Below are positions 15,729 through 24,023 of a stretch of DNA of 64,000 nt, in pieces. Position numbers and translations under genes: made by a program. The notes beneath the pieces were generated by a model that ran no database searches, had not been told where the DNA came from, and saw nothing but the letters and a program-made list of their open reading frames with translations. The stretch spans positions 1-64,000 of the forward strand of contig CALSME010000002.1 of the NCBI GenBank assembly GCA_943787375.1. Reading direction: 5' to 3'. This DNA is from an uncultured Polaribacter sp. GTDB lineage: Bacteria > Bacteroidota > Bacteroidia > Flavobacteriales > Flavobacteriaceae. The first letter of the stretch is position 1, and each line of letters begins with the position of its first letter.

Positions 15729-16763
15729 ATGGATAAAGCAAACAAAATAATTGTTGGGATTTCGATAGGAGATTTAAACGGAATCGGAATTGAAGTTATT
15801 TTAAAAACATTTGAAGATAAAAGAATGTTAGACTTCTGTACCCCTGTCCTATTTGGATCTACAAAAGTGGTGTCCTACCATAAAAAAGCTTTAGACAATC
15901 CAACTCAAATTCATGGGATTCTAGACATGAATCAAATCAACCACAACAAAGTAAATTTACTGAATATATGGAAAGAAGAGGTTGAAATTGAACTAGGAAA
16001 AGCAACAAAAACAGGAGGCGAGTATGCTGCAAAATCTCTAGAAACTGCAGTAAGCCATTTAAAAGAAAAGAAAATTGATGTGTTGCTAACGGCTCCCATC
16101 AATAAAGAGACCATACAATCAGAAACTTTTGATTTCCCGGGCCATACAGAATTTTTAGACGGAAAGTTAGACGGAAAAAGTTTAATGATATTAATGACTC
16201 GTGAATTAAAAATTGGCCTCATTACTGGGCACATTCCAATTTCGAAAGTTGCTGAGACAGTGACCCCAGAGTTGATCAAAGAAAAAGTGGCAATCATGCA
16301 GCATTCTTTACAACAAGATTTTGGAATTAGAAGGCCAAAAATTGCCATTTTAGGGCTCAATCCACACAATGGAGACAAAGGCGTTATTGGCCAAGAAGAA
16401 GATGAAATGATCAAACCAACAATTGACGAACTAAAAGAAAATGGCATATTGGTCTATGGTCCTTACGCAGCCGATGGTTTTTTTGGTGCGAAAACATACA
16501 CTCAATTTGATGGAATTTTAGCCATGTATCACGACCAAGGCCTTGCGCCTTTTAAAGCATTGTCTTTTGGGAATGGCGTTAACTATACAGCAGGTTTATC
16601 TGAAATAAGAACCTCGCCAGATCATGGAACAGGATTTGAAATTGCAGGAAAGAACACCGCAAACAATGAATCCTTTAAAGAAGCACTGTTCACAGCAATT
16701 GCCATTTATAGAGCAAGAAAAGAGTATGTGGAACTTACTAAAAATCCTTTAAAAAAAAAATAA
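15729..16763 (+). CDS. pdxA: 4-hydroxythreonine-4-phosphate dehydrogenase
   Basis: NAD-dependent oxidation and decarboxylation of 4-phosphohydroxy-L-threonine in the DXP-dependent pyridoxal phosphate pathway. 344 residues. Metal- and substrate-binding residues are in place: His139 in FPGHTEFLDG, His213 in NPHNGDKG and His268 in MYHDQGLAPFK, with the late HGTGFEIAGK segment. The start ATG lies 36 bp after a good -7 box. It heads a rightward group of DUF177, rpmF, fabH, accB and accC genes. Confidence 0.96.
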   Translation: MDKANKIIVGISIGDLNGIGIEVILKTFEDKRMLDFCTPVLFGSTKVVSYHKKALDNPTQIHGILDMNQINHNKVNLLNIWKEEVEIELGKATKTGGEYAAKSLETAVSHLKEKKIDVLLTAPINKETIQSETFDFPGHTEFLDGKLDGKSLMILMTRELKIGLITGHIPISKVAETVTPELIKEKVAIMQHSLQQDFGIRRPKIAILGLNPHNGDKGVIGQEEDEMIKPTIDELKENGILVYGPYAADGFFGAKTYTQFDGILAMYHDQGLAPFKALSFGNGVNYTAGLSEIRTSPDHGTGFEIAGKNTANNESFKEALFTAIAIYRARKEYVELTKNPLKKK

Positions 16764-16816
16764 ACCAGTGAGCATAGATTTTTTAATATAAAAGATGGTA
16801 TCCATACAATTTTTTG

Positions 16817-16824
16817 TATCTTTG
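16817..16824 (+). promoter_or_regulatory. Putative -7 element upstream of the DUF177-rpmF pair
   Basis: TATCTTTG matches TAnnTTTG and lies 22 bp before the ATG at 16847, so DUF177-rpmF may have its own start site separate from pdxA. Confidence 0.5.
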
Positions 16825-16846
16825 CACGCTCAATTGATAATTGATA

Positions 16847-17386
16847 ATGAAAGACTTGAAAGAATTTAACATACATTTTGTAGGTTTTAAAGAAGGAAGT
16901 CATTTATTTAACTATGAGATTGACAACACGTTCTTTGAAGCTTTTAATTATGATGACTTTTTAAATTCATCTATTAAAATCGAATTAAATTTTACAAAGA
17001 AAAGCACACATTTTGAGCTTGAATTTCGTGCTAATGGGCATGTAACCATTCCTTGCGACACCACGAATGAACCTTTTGACTTAGTTGTAAATCCTGCTAT
17101 TTCAATGGTTGTAAAATTTGGTCCAGAATTTAATGATGACAATGAAGACATTATAATTATACCCTATGACGCAAATAAAATAGACGTTTCACAATATATA
17201 TATGAAATGATTATTTTAGCAATTCCACAAAAAAGAGTGCACCCTAAAGTTTTAGATGGCACTATGGAATCGGAAGCTTTATCAAAATTAGAAGAACTAC
17301 AAATTAAAGAAGAAAAAAATGTTTCTAACGAAACAGACCCAAGGTGGGACAAATTAAAGAATATAACAACAGAAAAAAATACATAA
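16847..17386 (+). CDS. DUF177 (YceD) family protein
   Basis: 179 residues from the ATG at 16847; an in-frame TTG two codons earlier is less likely. DUF177 proteins sit upstream of rpmF in most bacteria. The characterised homologue in E. coli and plants is linked to 23S rRNA accumulation. Visible features are the [22 protein letters not shown] core, with a single Cys where the family often has paired Cys, and an acidic C-terminal tail with [10 protein letters not shown]. It is one base before rpmF and is certainly co-transcribed with it. Confidence 0.88.
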   Translation: MKDLKEFNIHFVGFKEGSHLFNYEIDNTFFEAFNYDDFLNSSIKIELNFTKKSTHFELEFRANGHVTIPCDTTNEPFDLVVNPAISMVVKFGPEFNDDNEDIIIIPYDANKIDVSQYIYEMIILAIPQKRVHPKVLDGTMESEALSKLEELQIKEEKNVSNETDPRWDKLKNITTEKNT

Positions 17387-17387
17387 A

Positions 17388-17582
17388 ATGGCACATCCTA
17401 AAAGAAAAATATCTAAAACAAGAAGAGATAAAAGGAGAACACATTACAAAGCTGCTTCTCAACAAATAGCAACAGACCCAACAACTGGTGAAGCACACTT
17501 GTATCACAGAGCGCACTGGCACGAAGGAAAACTATACTATAGAGGTCAAATAGTATTAGAATCTGCAATCGCAGAAGCATAG
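17388..17582 (+). CDS. rpmF: 50S ribosomal protein L32
   Basis: 64 residues, the usual size. The N-terminus [20 protein letters not shown] is diagnostic. The zinc-binding Cys residues found in some L32 proteins are absent, so this is the zinc-free form. It is translated directly after DUF177 and closed by a strong terminator, so fabH probably uses its own promoter. Confidence 0.97.
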   Translation: MAHPKRKISKTRRDKRRTHYKAASQQIATDPTTGEAHLYHRAHWHEGKLYYRGQIVLESAIAEA

Positions 17583-17605
17583 AAAATATTTTTATTTTTA
17601 TAATA

Positions 17606-17633
17606 AAACCCTCAGTTTTGAGGGTTTTTTTTA
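17606..17633 (+). terminator. Intrinsic terminator after rpmF
   Basis: AAACCCTCA (17606-17614) and TGAGGGTTT (17619-17627) form a perfect 9-bp stem, followed by a T run. Confidence 0.9.
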
Positions 17634-17737
17634 TGTTTTATCGCAAAAAATACTGTTTTTTGCTGTTTTTGATTAAAAAGTGAAATAAATTTCATTTCTT
17701 TGATTCCGAAATTTTCATTCGCTAGAAATAACTATTT

Positions 17738-18733
17738 ATGAAAAAAATTACTGCAGCAATTTCAGCTGTTGGGAAATATGTTCCTGAATATATTCTTACA
17801 AATAAAGAATTAGAGAAGTTGGTTGACACCAATGACGAATGGATTACCTCAAGAACCGGAATCAAAGAAAGAAGGATTCTGAAAGGCGAAAATAAAGGAA
17901 CTTCCTTTATGGCCATTAAAGCAGCTGAAGAAGTTCTTCAGAAGTCTAAGATTAACCCTGAAGAAATCGACTTAGTTATTGTAGCAACTGCAACTCCCGA
18001 CATTATGGTTGCATCTACAGCAGTTTATGTAGCTACAGAAATCGGCGCAACAAATGCATTTGGATACGACTTACAAGCAGCCTGTTCAAGCTTTCTATAT
18101 GGAATGTCTACAGCAGCAAGCTACATAGAATCTGGAAGGTATAAAAAAGTACTTTTAATTGGGGCAGATAAAATGTCTTCAATTATAGATTACACAGACA
18201 GAGCAACTTGTATTATTTTTGGAGATGGAGCTGGAGCAGCATTGTTTGAACCAGATACGGAAGGATTAGGACTGCAAGATGAATACTTAAGGAGTGATGG
18301 CGCAGGAAGAGAATTTTTGAAAATTGCAGCCGGAGGGTCGATATTACCTGCTTCAGAAGACACCCTGAAAAACGGACAACACTTTATACACCAAGAGGGA
18401 AAAACGGTATTTAAACACGCCGTTTCTAACATGGCCGATGTTTCCGAAAAAATGCTGACTCGAAATAATTTAACCAAAGAAGACATTCAATGGTTAGTGC
18501 CGCATCAAGCAAACAAAAGAATTATTGAAGCAACCGCAAATAGAGTTGGATTAGAATCAGACAAAGTGATGATGAATATTCATCGCTACGGAAATACTAC
18601 CTCTGCAACACTACCATTATTACTCGCAGATTACGAAAATCAATTAAAAAAAGGAGACAATTTAATATTTGCTGCATTTGGTGGAGGCTTCACTTGGGGG
18701 TCTATCTATCTTAAATGGGCATACAATTCATAA
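17738..18733 (+). CDS. fabH: Beta-ketoacyl-ACP synthase III
   Basis: Starts fatty-acid synthesis by condensing an acyl-CoA primer with malonyl-ACP. 331 residues. The catalytic triad is visible: Cys116 in LQAACSSF, His256 in VPHQANKR and Asn286 in RYGNTTSA; the GGGFTWGS motif is at the end. In flavobacteria branched primers are expected, to give iso-fatty acids, but that is general knowledge. It is followed closely by accB. There is no plsX between rpmF and fabH, unlike proteobacteria. Confidence 0.97.
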   Translation: MKKITAAISAVGKYVPEYILTNKELEKLVDTNDEWITSRTGIKERRILKGENKGTSFMAIKAAEEVLQKSKINPEEIDLVIVATATPDIMVASTAVYVATEIGATNAFGYDLQAACSSFLYGMSTAASYIESGRYKKVLLIGADKMSSIIDYTDRATCIIFGDGAGAALFEPDTEGLGLQDEYLRSDGAGREFLKIAAGGSILPASEDTLKNGQHFIHQEGKTVFKHAVSNMADVSEKMLTRNNLTKEDIQWLVPHQANKRIIEATANRVGLESDKVMMNIHRYGNTTSATLPLLLADYENQLKKGDNLIFAAFGGGFTWGSIYLKWAYNS

Positions 18734-18760
18734 AAAACAAATAATTAAATAATAAGAAAA

Positions 18761-19231
18761 ATGGATATTAAAGAAATTCAAAATCTTATAAAATTTGTAG
18801 CAAAATCTGGCGCAAGCGAGGTAAAGTTAGAAATGGAAGATATTAAAATTACCATTAAGACAGGTTCTGAAAAAACAGAAACTACCATTGTACAAGCAGC
18901 TCCAATGGGCGCTATGCAACAAATGGCAGCTCCAGTAGCTCCAGCAGCACAGCCTATTGCACCAGCAGCAGCAAGCAATGAAGAAGACAAATATATAACT
19001 GTTAAGTCTCCAATTATTGGTACCTTTTACAGAAAACCCTCTCCAGACAAAGCCAACTTTGTAGAAGTAGGAACTGAAATTAACGAAGGAGACACGGTTT
19101 GTGTGATTGAAGCAATGAAATTATTCAATGAAATCGAATCTGAAATTTCTGGTAAGATTGTAAAGGTTTTAGTAGATGATTCTTCTCCAGTCGAATTTGA
19201 TCAACCTTTATTTTTGGTAGACCCATCATAA
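18761..19231 (+). CDS. accB: Biotin carboxyl carrier protein of acetyl-CoA carboxylase
   Basis: 156 residues. It carries the carboxybiotin between biotin carboxylase and carboxyltransferase. Layout: N-terminal helix-strand part, an Ala/Pro-rich mobile linker (about 47-73), then the biotinyl domain with EAMKLFNE and biotin-accepting Lys120. It lies 27 bp after fabH and 82 bp before accC. Confidence 0.96.
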   Translation: MDIKEIQNLIKFVAKSGASEVKLEMEDIKITIKTGSEKTETTIVQAAPMGAMQQMAAPVAPAAQPIAPAAASNEEDKYITVKSPIIGTFYRKPSPDKANFVEVGTEINEGDTVCVIEAMKLFNEIESEISGKIVKVLVDDSSPVEFDQPLFLVDPS

Positions 19232-19313
19232 CAATTAAACATACGATTTTAAATGGGCAAGTGCAAACTTCCAAAGTTTGACTCTCAACCTTTAAACTTT
19301 AAACGCTAAAAAT

Positions 19314-20651
19314 ATGTTTAAAAAAATATTAATTGCCAATAGAGGTGAAATAGCACTTCGTGTTATTAGAACCTGTAAAGAAATGGGTATTAAAACGGTT
19401 GCAGTATACTCTACTGCAGACGCAGAAAGCTTGCACGTACGTTTTGCAGATGAAGCAGTTTGTATTGGCCCAGCACCCAGTTCTGAATCTTATTTAAAAA
19501 TGTCGAATATTATTGCTGCTGCAGAAATTACAAATGCAGATGCAATTCATCCAGGGTACGGATTCTTATCTGAAAATGCTAAATTTTCAAACTTGTGTGA
19601 AGAGCATCACATTAAATTTATCGGCGCAACGGGTGCAATGATCGACCAAATGGGAGACAAAGCAAACGCTAAATCTACCATGAAAGCTGCTGGGGTTCCT
19701 TGTGTTCCCGGAAGTGAAGGTACGATTGCAGACTTTGCCGAATGCAAAAAACTAGCCACAGAAACAGGATACCCTGTCATGCTTAAAGCATCTGCTGGTG
19801 GAGGTGGAAAAGGAATGCGTGCTGTATGGAAATCAGAAGACTTAAAAGAAGCATGGGATGCTGCAAGGCAAGAATCTAAAGCCGCTTTTGGGAACAATGA
19901 TATGTACATGGAAAAACTCATTGAAGAGCCAAGACATATTGAGATTCAAATTATTGGAGATTCATATGGGAAAGCCTGTCATTTATCGGAAAGAGATTGT
20001 TCGGTACAACGTCGTCATCAAAAATTGACGGAGGAAACTCCTTCTCCATACATGACTGATGAATTGAGAGAGAAAATGGGAGACGCTGCCGTAAAAGCAG
20101 CAGAATTTATTAAATATGAAGGTGCAGGAACTGTAGAATTTTTGGTCGATAAACACCGAAATTTTTATTTCATGGAAATGAATACCCGAATCCAAGTAGA
20201 ACACCCCATTACCGAAGAGGTTGTAAATTATGATCTCATTCGAGAACAAATCTTAGTGGCAGCGGGAACTCCAATCTCTGGAAAAAATCATTATCCAAAG
20301 ATGCATTCTATAGAATGTAGAATCAATGCAGAAGATCCTTACAACAATTTTAGACCTTCACCTGGTAAAATTACCACACTACATGCCCCAGGTGGTCATG
20401 GAGTGCGCATAGATACACATGTCTACGCAGGTTACATGATTCCGTCTAATTATGACTCAATGATTGCAAAATTAATTACAACTGCTCAAACACGAGAAGA
20501 GGCAATTAATAAAATGAAAAGAGCCTTAGATGAATTTGTTATTGAAGGGGTAAAAACCACCATTCCATTCCACAGACAATTAATGGATGATCCAGCCTAT
20601 GTTGCCGGAGACTACACCACCAAGTTTATGGAAGATTTCGAAATGAAATAA
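19314..20651 (+). CDS. accC: Biotin carboxylase subunit of acetyl-CoA carboxylase
   Basis: ATP-dependent carboxylation of the biotin on AccB. 445 residues, standard length. The N-terminal motif [19 protein letters not shown], the ATP-grasp glycine loop [10 protein letters not shown], the [13 protein letters not shown] metal and active-site segment and the C-terminal [16 protein letters not shown] are all present. It ends the fabH-accB-accC run; a 13-bp stem terminator follows. Confidence 0.97.
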   Translation: MFKKILIANRGEIALRVIRTCKEMGIKTVAVYSTADAESLHVRFADEAVCIGPAPSSESYLKMSNIIAAAEITNADAIHPGYGFLSENAKFSNLCEEHHIKFIGATGAMIDQMGDKANAKSTMKAAGVPCVPGSEGTIADFAECKKLATETGYPVMLKASAGGGGKGMRAVWKSEDLKEAWDAARQESKAAFGNNDMYMEKLIEEPRHIEIQIIGDSYGKACHLSERDCSVQRRHQKLTEETPSPYMTDELREKMGDAAVKAAEFIKYEGAGTVEFLVDKHRNFYFMEMNTRIQVEHPITEEVVNYDLIREQILVAAGTPISGKNHYPKMHSIECRINAEDPYNNFRPSPGKITTLHAPGGHGVRIDTHVYAGYMIPSNYDSMIAKLITTAQTREEAINKMKRALDEFVIEGVKTTIPFHRQLMDDPAYVAGDYTTKFMEDFEMK

Positions 20652-20682
20652 AAAAACACAATTTTAATAAAATTAGTAATTA

Positions 20683-20720
20683 AAAATAGAGAATATAGTT
20701 TGTATTCTCTATTTTTTTTA
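20683..20720 (+). terminator. Intrinsic terminator after accC
   Basis: A perfect 13-bp stem, AAAATAGAGAATA (20683-20695) with TATTCTCTATTTT (20703-20715), then T residues. The stem is AT-rich but long. Confidence 0.75.
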
Positions 20721-20743
20721 TATTTATACCTTATCTATTTAAA

Positions 20744-21193
20744 ATGAAAATTGACGGTATTGACAAAATTATCATTCGAAGATTAGTAACAGATGCAAGA
20801 ACCCCCATTCTAAGTATTGCAAGAGAGGTGGGCATTTCTGGTGCTGCAATTCATCAAAGATTACGAAAATTAGAAAAAGCCAAACTCATTGATGGATATC
20901 GAATGACCATCAACCCAAAATCTTTAGGCTATACTACAACAGCATTTGTAGGGGTTTTTTTAGATTCTTCTAGCCAGTACTCTTCCGCAATAAAAAGATT
21001 GAAAGACATTCCAGAAGTTGTAGAGAGTCACTATACAACAGGAAACTATGCAATCTTCATTAAAATTTTATGTAAGCACAATGAGGATTTAATGGAGTTG
21101 TTAAACAAAGACATTCAGAATATTAAAGGGGTGTTACGAACGGAGACTTTTATTTCTTTAGATCAACAAATTGACCGCCAGATAAGTATTTAA
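20744..21193 (+). CDS. Lrp/AsnC family transcriptional regulator
   Basis: 149 residues. N-terminal winged HTH (IDKIIIRRLVTDARTPILSI, then VGISGAAIHQRLRKLEKAKL) and C-terminal RAM/ligand domain (FVGVFLDSSSQYSS to VESHYTTGNYAIFIKI). Members of this family sense amino acids and form octamers. Target genes are not evident; the Hpt gene follows 4 bp later, probably in the same transcript. Confidence 0.93.
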   Translation: MKIDGIDKIIIRRLVTDARTPILSIAREVGISGAAIHQRLRKLEKAKLIDGYRMTINPKSLGYTTTAFVGVFLDSSSQYSSAIKRLKDIPEVVESHYTTGNYAIFIKILCKHNEDLMELLNKDIQNIKGVLRTETFISLDQQIDRQISI

Positions 21194-21197
21194 AACG

Positions 21198-21515
21198 ATG
21201 CAAACGCCCAGCTTACAATACATCAATGATTTGGCCGATGGAGATCAATCGTTTGTCCTAGAAATTACATCACTTCTGAAGAAAGAATTTACAAAAGACC
21301 TAAAGCTGTTTTACAAACGATTGGAGGAAAACGACCTGAAAGGAGTTGCGAGCAGTATCCATAAAATCAAATATAAATTTGGACTGTTAGGCTTGGAAGA
21401 AGATGTAATAATTGCTTCTAAGTTTGAAAATGAGATTAAAACAGGAAACAAAGAACTCTTGATAAAATTTGAAGAAATCCTGCTCAAGATCAATCAATAT
21501 ATTCAAACACTCTAG
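21198..21515 (+). CDS. Histidine phosphotransfer (Hpt) domain protein
   Basis: 105 residues, all helical, the size of a stand-alone Hpt protein. The phospho-accepting His55 lies in SIHKIKYKFGLLGLEE, which fits the HxxKxxxxxLG pattern of the family. It would relay phosphate between a hybrid histidine kinase and a response regulator, neither of which is in the window. Four bases separate it from the Lrp gene. Confidence 0.85.
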   Translation: MQTPSLQYINDLADGDQSFVLEITSLLKKEFTKDLKLFYKRLEENDLKGVASSIHKIKYKFGLLGLEEDVIIASKFENEIKTGNKELLIKFEEILLKINQYIQTL

Positions 21516-22035
21516 CGATCAATCTCAAAATTACCTAAAAGAACCAACTAAAAAGAACAGAAAAAGTACTGTTTTTGCACCCCTGGAAAAGTATTTTTGG
21601 ATCAAGGCTTTCCTCTAAAAAAATGAACAAAATCTACAAGACTTCATTTTTCAAAAAACCACCCCAACTTTAGGGGCGGTAAATTTTCTTTCTTCTTCAC
21701 TATTCTTTATATGAGCACAACCACTATTAACAGAACATCTATGAATGGATTGATTGTACTAGGTTCTGGAATCAAGTTAAATAGATCAACTATACAAAGG
21801 ACACAAACTAGTGCGCGCACAAAAATGAAAATACTTTTTATGTCTCACAAAAAAACTACGCGCTATTAGACGTTACCCTATATGTTGAAATGTAAAATGT
21901 GCCCACAAACTGTGTTGATTCGCGGAGATATAATACCCGAAAATACAGTTTCGTGCATTGTTTTTTTACGCTCAAGTTTTCAAATCATTGAAAACAAATT
22001 TTATATCTTCGTATTTCATTTACAGAAATAAAAAT
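21516..22035 (+). other. Gene-free spacer of about 520 bp
   Basis: I see no ORF with support. A weak hairpin, ACCxCCCC and GGGGxGGT around AACTTTA (21658-21680), may terminate the Lrp-Hpt transcript. The rest is AT-rich with no repeat or RNA gene that I recognise. Confidence 0.5.
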
Positions 22036-23418
22036 TTGAATAAAATACCCCTCTCAGTAGTAATGCTCTTTATGAGCATTCAGAGCATTGCACAAACCAA
22101 TTTCAAAATTGAAAACAATTTTCTACTATTCGAAGATGCCTATACAAAAGAACCTGTTCTCATCTACAATGATAGTACTTTAGCTACTGGTTTTAATTTC
22201 ACCAATGCAAATATCAAAACCTCTTTTCCGAAAGAGTTAAAAAAAAATGATTTTAATTTCTATCAGTTCGCTATTCAGGAGAAAACCTACCTTGTAGCTG
22301 CAGGTTGTGGTCCTGTAGTCCACTATGAGGACACTAAATTTACCCGCGTCGATAAATCCTTTCAACATAAAAGTCAATTCTACGCAATTCCGTTTCAATA
22401 CAAAAATGAAATCTATTTGTGGGGAGGTTACGGATTGTTTAGCTACAAAAACATTCTCACTAAATACAACTTTAAAACCCAGGAATGGGGAAGTATGCCC
22501 CAAAATTTTGAAAAGGAAATTCCTCCGGCACAATCTTCAATGATATACGCAAAAACAAAAGATAAAGTATATATTTTGGGCGGTAGAACTTATGATTATG
22601 AAAATGTTTTTAAGAGCAAATACTTAGAAGATCTTGTATGGGAGTTCAACTTAAAAACAAACACTTGGAAGAAAATCAGAAAACATAACCTGCAGAAATT
22701 TATCAAAAATAAAACCGCTACAAGAAAAATTATTTTTCAACGAAAAAACAAAACCGTCATCTTAAATGATGAACTTACTGAAATTGATATTGAAAAGGAT
22801 CGCATTCAAATGTTTCATCAAAAAGATTACAAACAAATTCTTGGAGCGGTATATCACGAGTCAACAGACAAAATCAGTTATGTCTACAGAAAATCAAACC
22901 AGCAACTTGTTGGAGTTACAGAAGATTTCGAGTTTTTTAGAGGAGATCTCATTGGTGAAGATTCTTTTTACGCTCCCAGAAAAATAAAATACGAATTATG
23001 GGGAGGCTTATTATTGGGCATTCTTTTGCTTGTATGGATTCTTTACAAAAGGAAAAGAAATCAACACACACTTTTTGAAAACAAAATCGTGTATGATAAA
23101 ACAGCAGATGCCTTCTCATTCAACAGAAAAGTATTAAAAAATCTTAGTGAGCACAAAAAAAGAATACTAAAAATTCTTATACAAAATCAAAAAGAATTTC
23201 TACCCCTCAATGCATTGAATGTAGCCATCACAGAAGACCCCAAAAAAGAAAGCTATGACGCTATTAAAAAACGAAGAGAGGTACTCCTAAAAGAATTGAG
23301 GCAAGAGTTCTCTTTGTTATTGGCTATTGATAGAGATACTATTTTTGAGACACAAAAGAACAGTACAGACCGACGTATTAAAGAAATAAGATTGAAGATC
23401 GAAATCGAAATTAGATAG
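22036..23418 (+). CDS. Membrane protein with kelch-like periplasmic domain and cytoplasmic winged-helix-like tail
   Basis: About 460 residues. A TTG at 22036 gives a normal signal peptide (MNKIPLSVVMLFMSIQSIAQ); the first ATG (22063) would leave only 11 residues of signal, and the frame extends back to 21958. The exported part has kelch-type units (EIYLWGGYGLFSYKN with YNFKTQEWGSMP; KVYILGGRTYDYEN with WEFNLKTNTWKKI). One membrane helix (LWGGLLLGILLLVWILYKRK, about residues 321-340) leads to a charged cytoplasmic tail of about 115 residues (HKKRILKILIQNQKEFLPLN, then YDAIKKRREVLLKELRQEF) that looks like a DNA-binding winged helix. This would be a one-component membrane regulator; function is inference. 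Confidence 0.7.
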   Translation: MNKIPLSVVMLFMSIQSIAQTNFKIENNFLLFEDAYTKEPVLIYNDSTLATGFNFTNANIKTSFPKELKKNDFNFYQFAIQEKTYLVAAGCGPVVHYEDTKFTRVDKSFQHKSQFYAIPFQYKNEIYLWGGYGLFSYKNILTKYNFKTQEWGSMPQNFEKEIPPAQSSMIYAKTKDKVYILGGRTYDYENVFKSKYLEDLVWEFNLKTNTWKKIRKHNLQKFIKNKTATRKIIFQRKNKTVILNDELTEIDIEKDRIQMFHQKDYKQILGAVYHESTDKISYVYRKSNQQLVGVTEDFEFFRGDLIGEDSFYAPRKIKYELWGGLLLGILLLVWILYKRKRNQHTLFENKIVYDKTADAFSFNRKVLKNLSEHKKRILKILIQNQKEFLPLNALNVAITEDPKKESYDAIKKRREVLLKELRQEFSLLLAIDRDTIFETQKNSTDRRIKEIRLKIEIEIR

Positions 23419-23447
23419 GAAAAAAAGATCGAAATATGTACACTAAA

Positions 23448-23482
23448 AAAAGCAGTACCGTTTTAGAAACGGTGCTTTTTTT
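23448..23482 (+). terminator. Intrinsic terminator after the kelch regulator gene
   Basis: Core stem ACCGTTT/AAACGGT with outer AGC/GCT pairing and a 3-nt bulge, followed by nine T residues. Confidence 0.75.
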
Positions 23483-23544
23483 TTGAAATAAAAATCCTGA
23501 ACAAAGCACAAAAAAAAACCGTAACAATTTAATGTTACGGTCTT

Positions 23545-23633
23545 TGGTACTGAAGGCGGGACTTGAACCCGCACGGCCATTACTGACCACTGGATTTTAA
23601 GTCCAGCGTGTCTACCAATTCCACCACTTCAGC
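23545..23633 (-). tRNA. tRNA-Leu (TAA anticodon)
   Basis: Long-variable-arm tRNA: acceptor GCTGAAG pairs with CTTCAGT, anticodon loop CTTAAAA (TAA), variable arm TGGTCAGTAATGGCC and T-arm GGGTTCAAGTCC. The CCA tail is encoded, unlike in the other tRNAs of this window. First of a cluster of three on the minus strand. Confidence 0.95.
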
Positions 23634-23651
23634 ATTGGTAATTTAAAATAG

Positions 23652-23723
23652 AGCGAAAGACGGGATTTGAACCCGCGACCCCCACCTTGGCAAGGTGATG
23701 CTCTACCCCTGAGCTACTTTCGC
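23652..23723 (-). tRNA. tRNA-Gly (GCC anticodon)
   Basis: 72 nt: acceptor GCGAAAG pairs with CTTTCGC, discriminator T, anticodon stem CACCTTGCCAAGGTG with GCC, T-arm GGGTTCGAATCCC. CCA not encoded. Confidence 0.96.
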
Positions 23724-23768
23724 AGTCATTATTTTTTAAGAACTTAAGCACTATTTTACTATAATTTG

Positions 23769-23842
23769 CTCCTCCTTTAGGACTCGAACCTAAGACCCTC
23801 TGATTAACAGTCAGATGCTCTAACCAACTGAGCTAAGGAGGA
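23769..23842 (-). tRNA. tRNA-Asn (GTT anticodon)
   Basis: 74 nt: acceptor TCCTCCT pairs with AGGAGGA, discriminator G as usual for tRNA-Asn, anticodon loop CTGTTAA. CCA not encoded. It is the promoter-proximal gene of the three-tRNA cluster. Confidence 0.96.
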
Positions 23843-23976
23843 GTTTGCCTCACATTTGTGATAAGCGAGTGCAAATATATATCTTTTTAGAGTATCACCA
23901 AATGTTTTGATTAAAAATATTTATTTATTTTATCCTTTTATCACAGAAAAAAAATTATCGTTTATTACAAATATTG

Positions 23977-23984
23977 TATTTTTG
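23977..23984 (+). promoter_or_regulatory. Putative -7 element of sucA
   Basis: TATTTTTG matches TAnnTTTG and lies 39 bp before the ATG at 24024. It falls inside a longer in-frame extension, which supports the downstream start. Confidence 0.55.
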
Positions 23985-24023
23985 TGCTACGAATCTGCTT
24001 ACACAAAAAGCACAAACTATTAT

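Noticed and set aside
23907-24023. Longer N-terminus for the 2-oxoglutarate dehydrogenase E1
   Set aside because: The extension does not match family N-termini and contains a good -7 promoter box.
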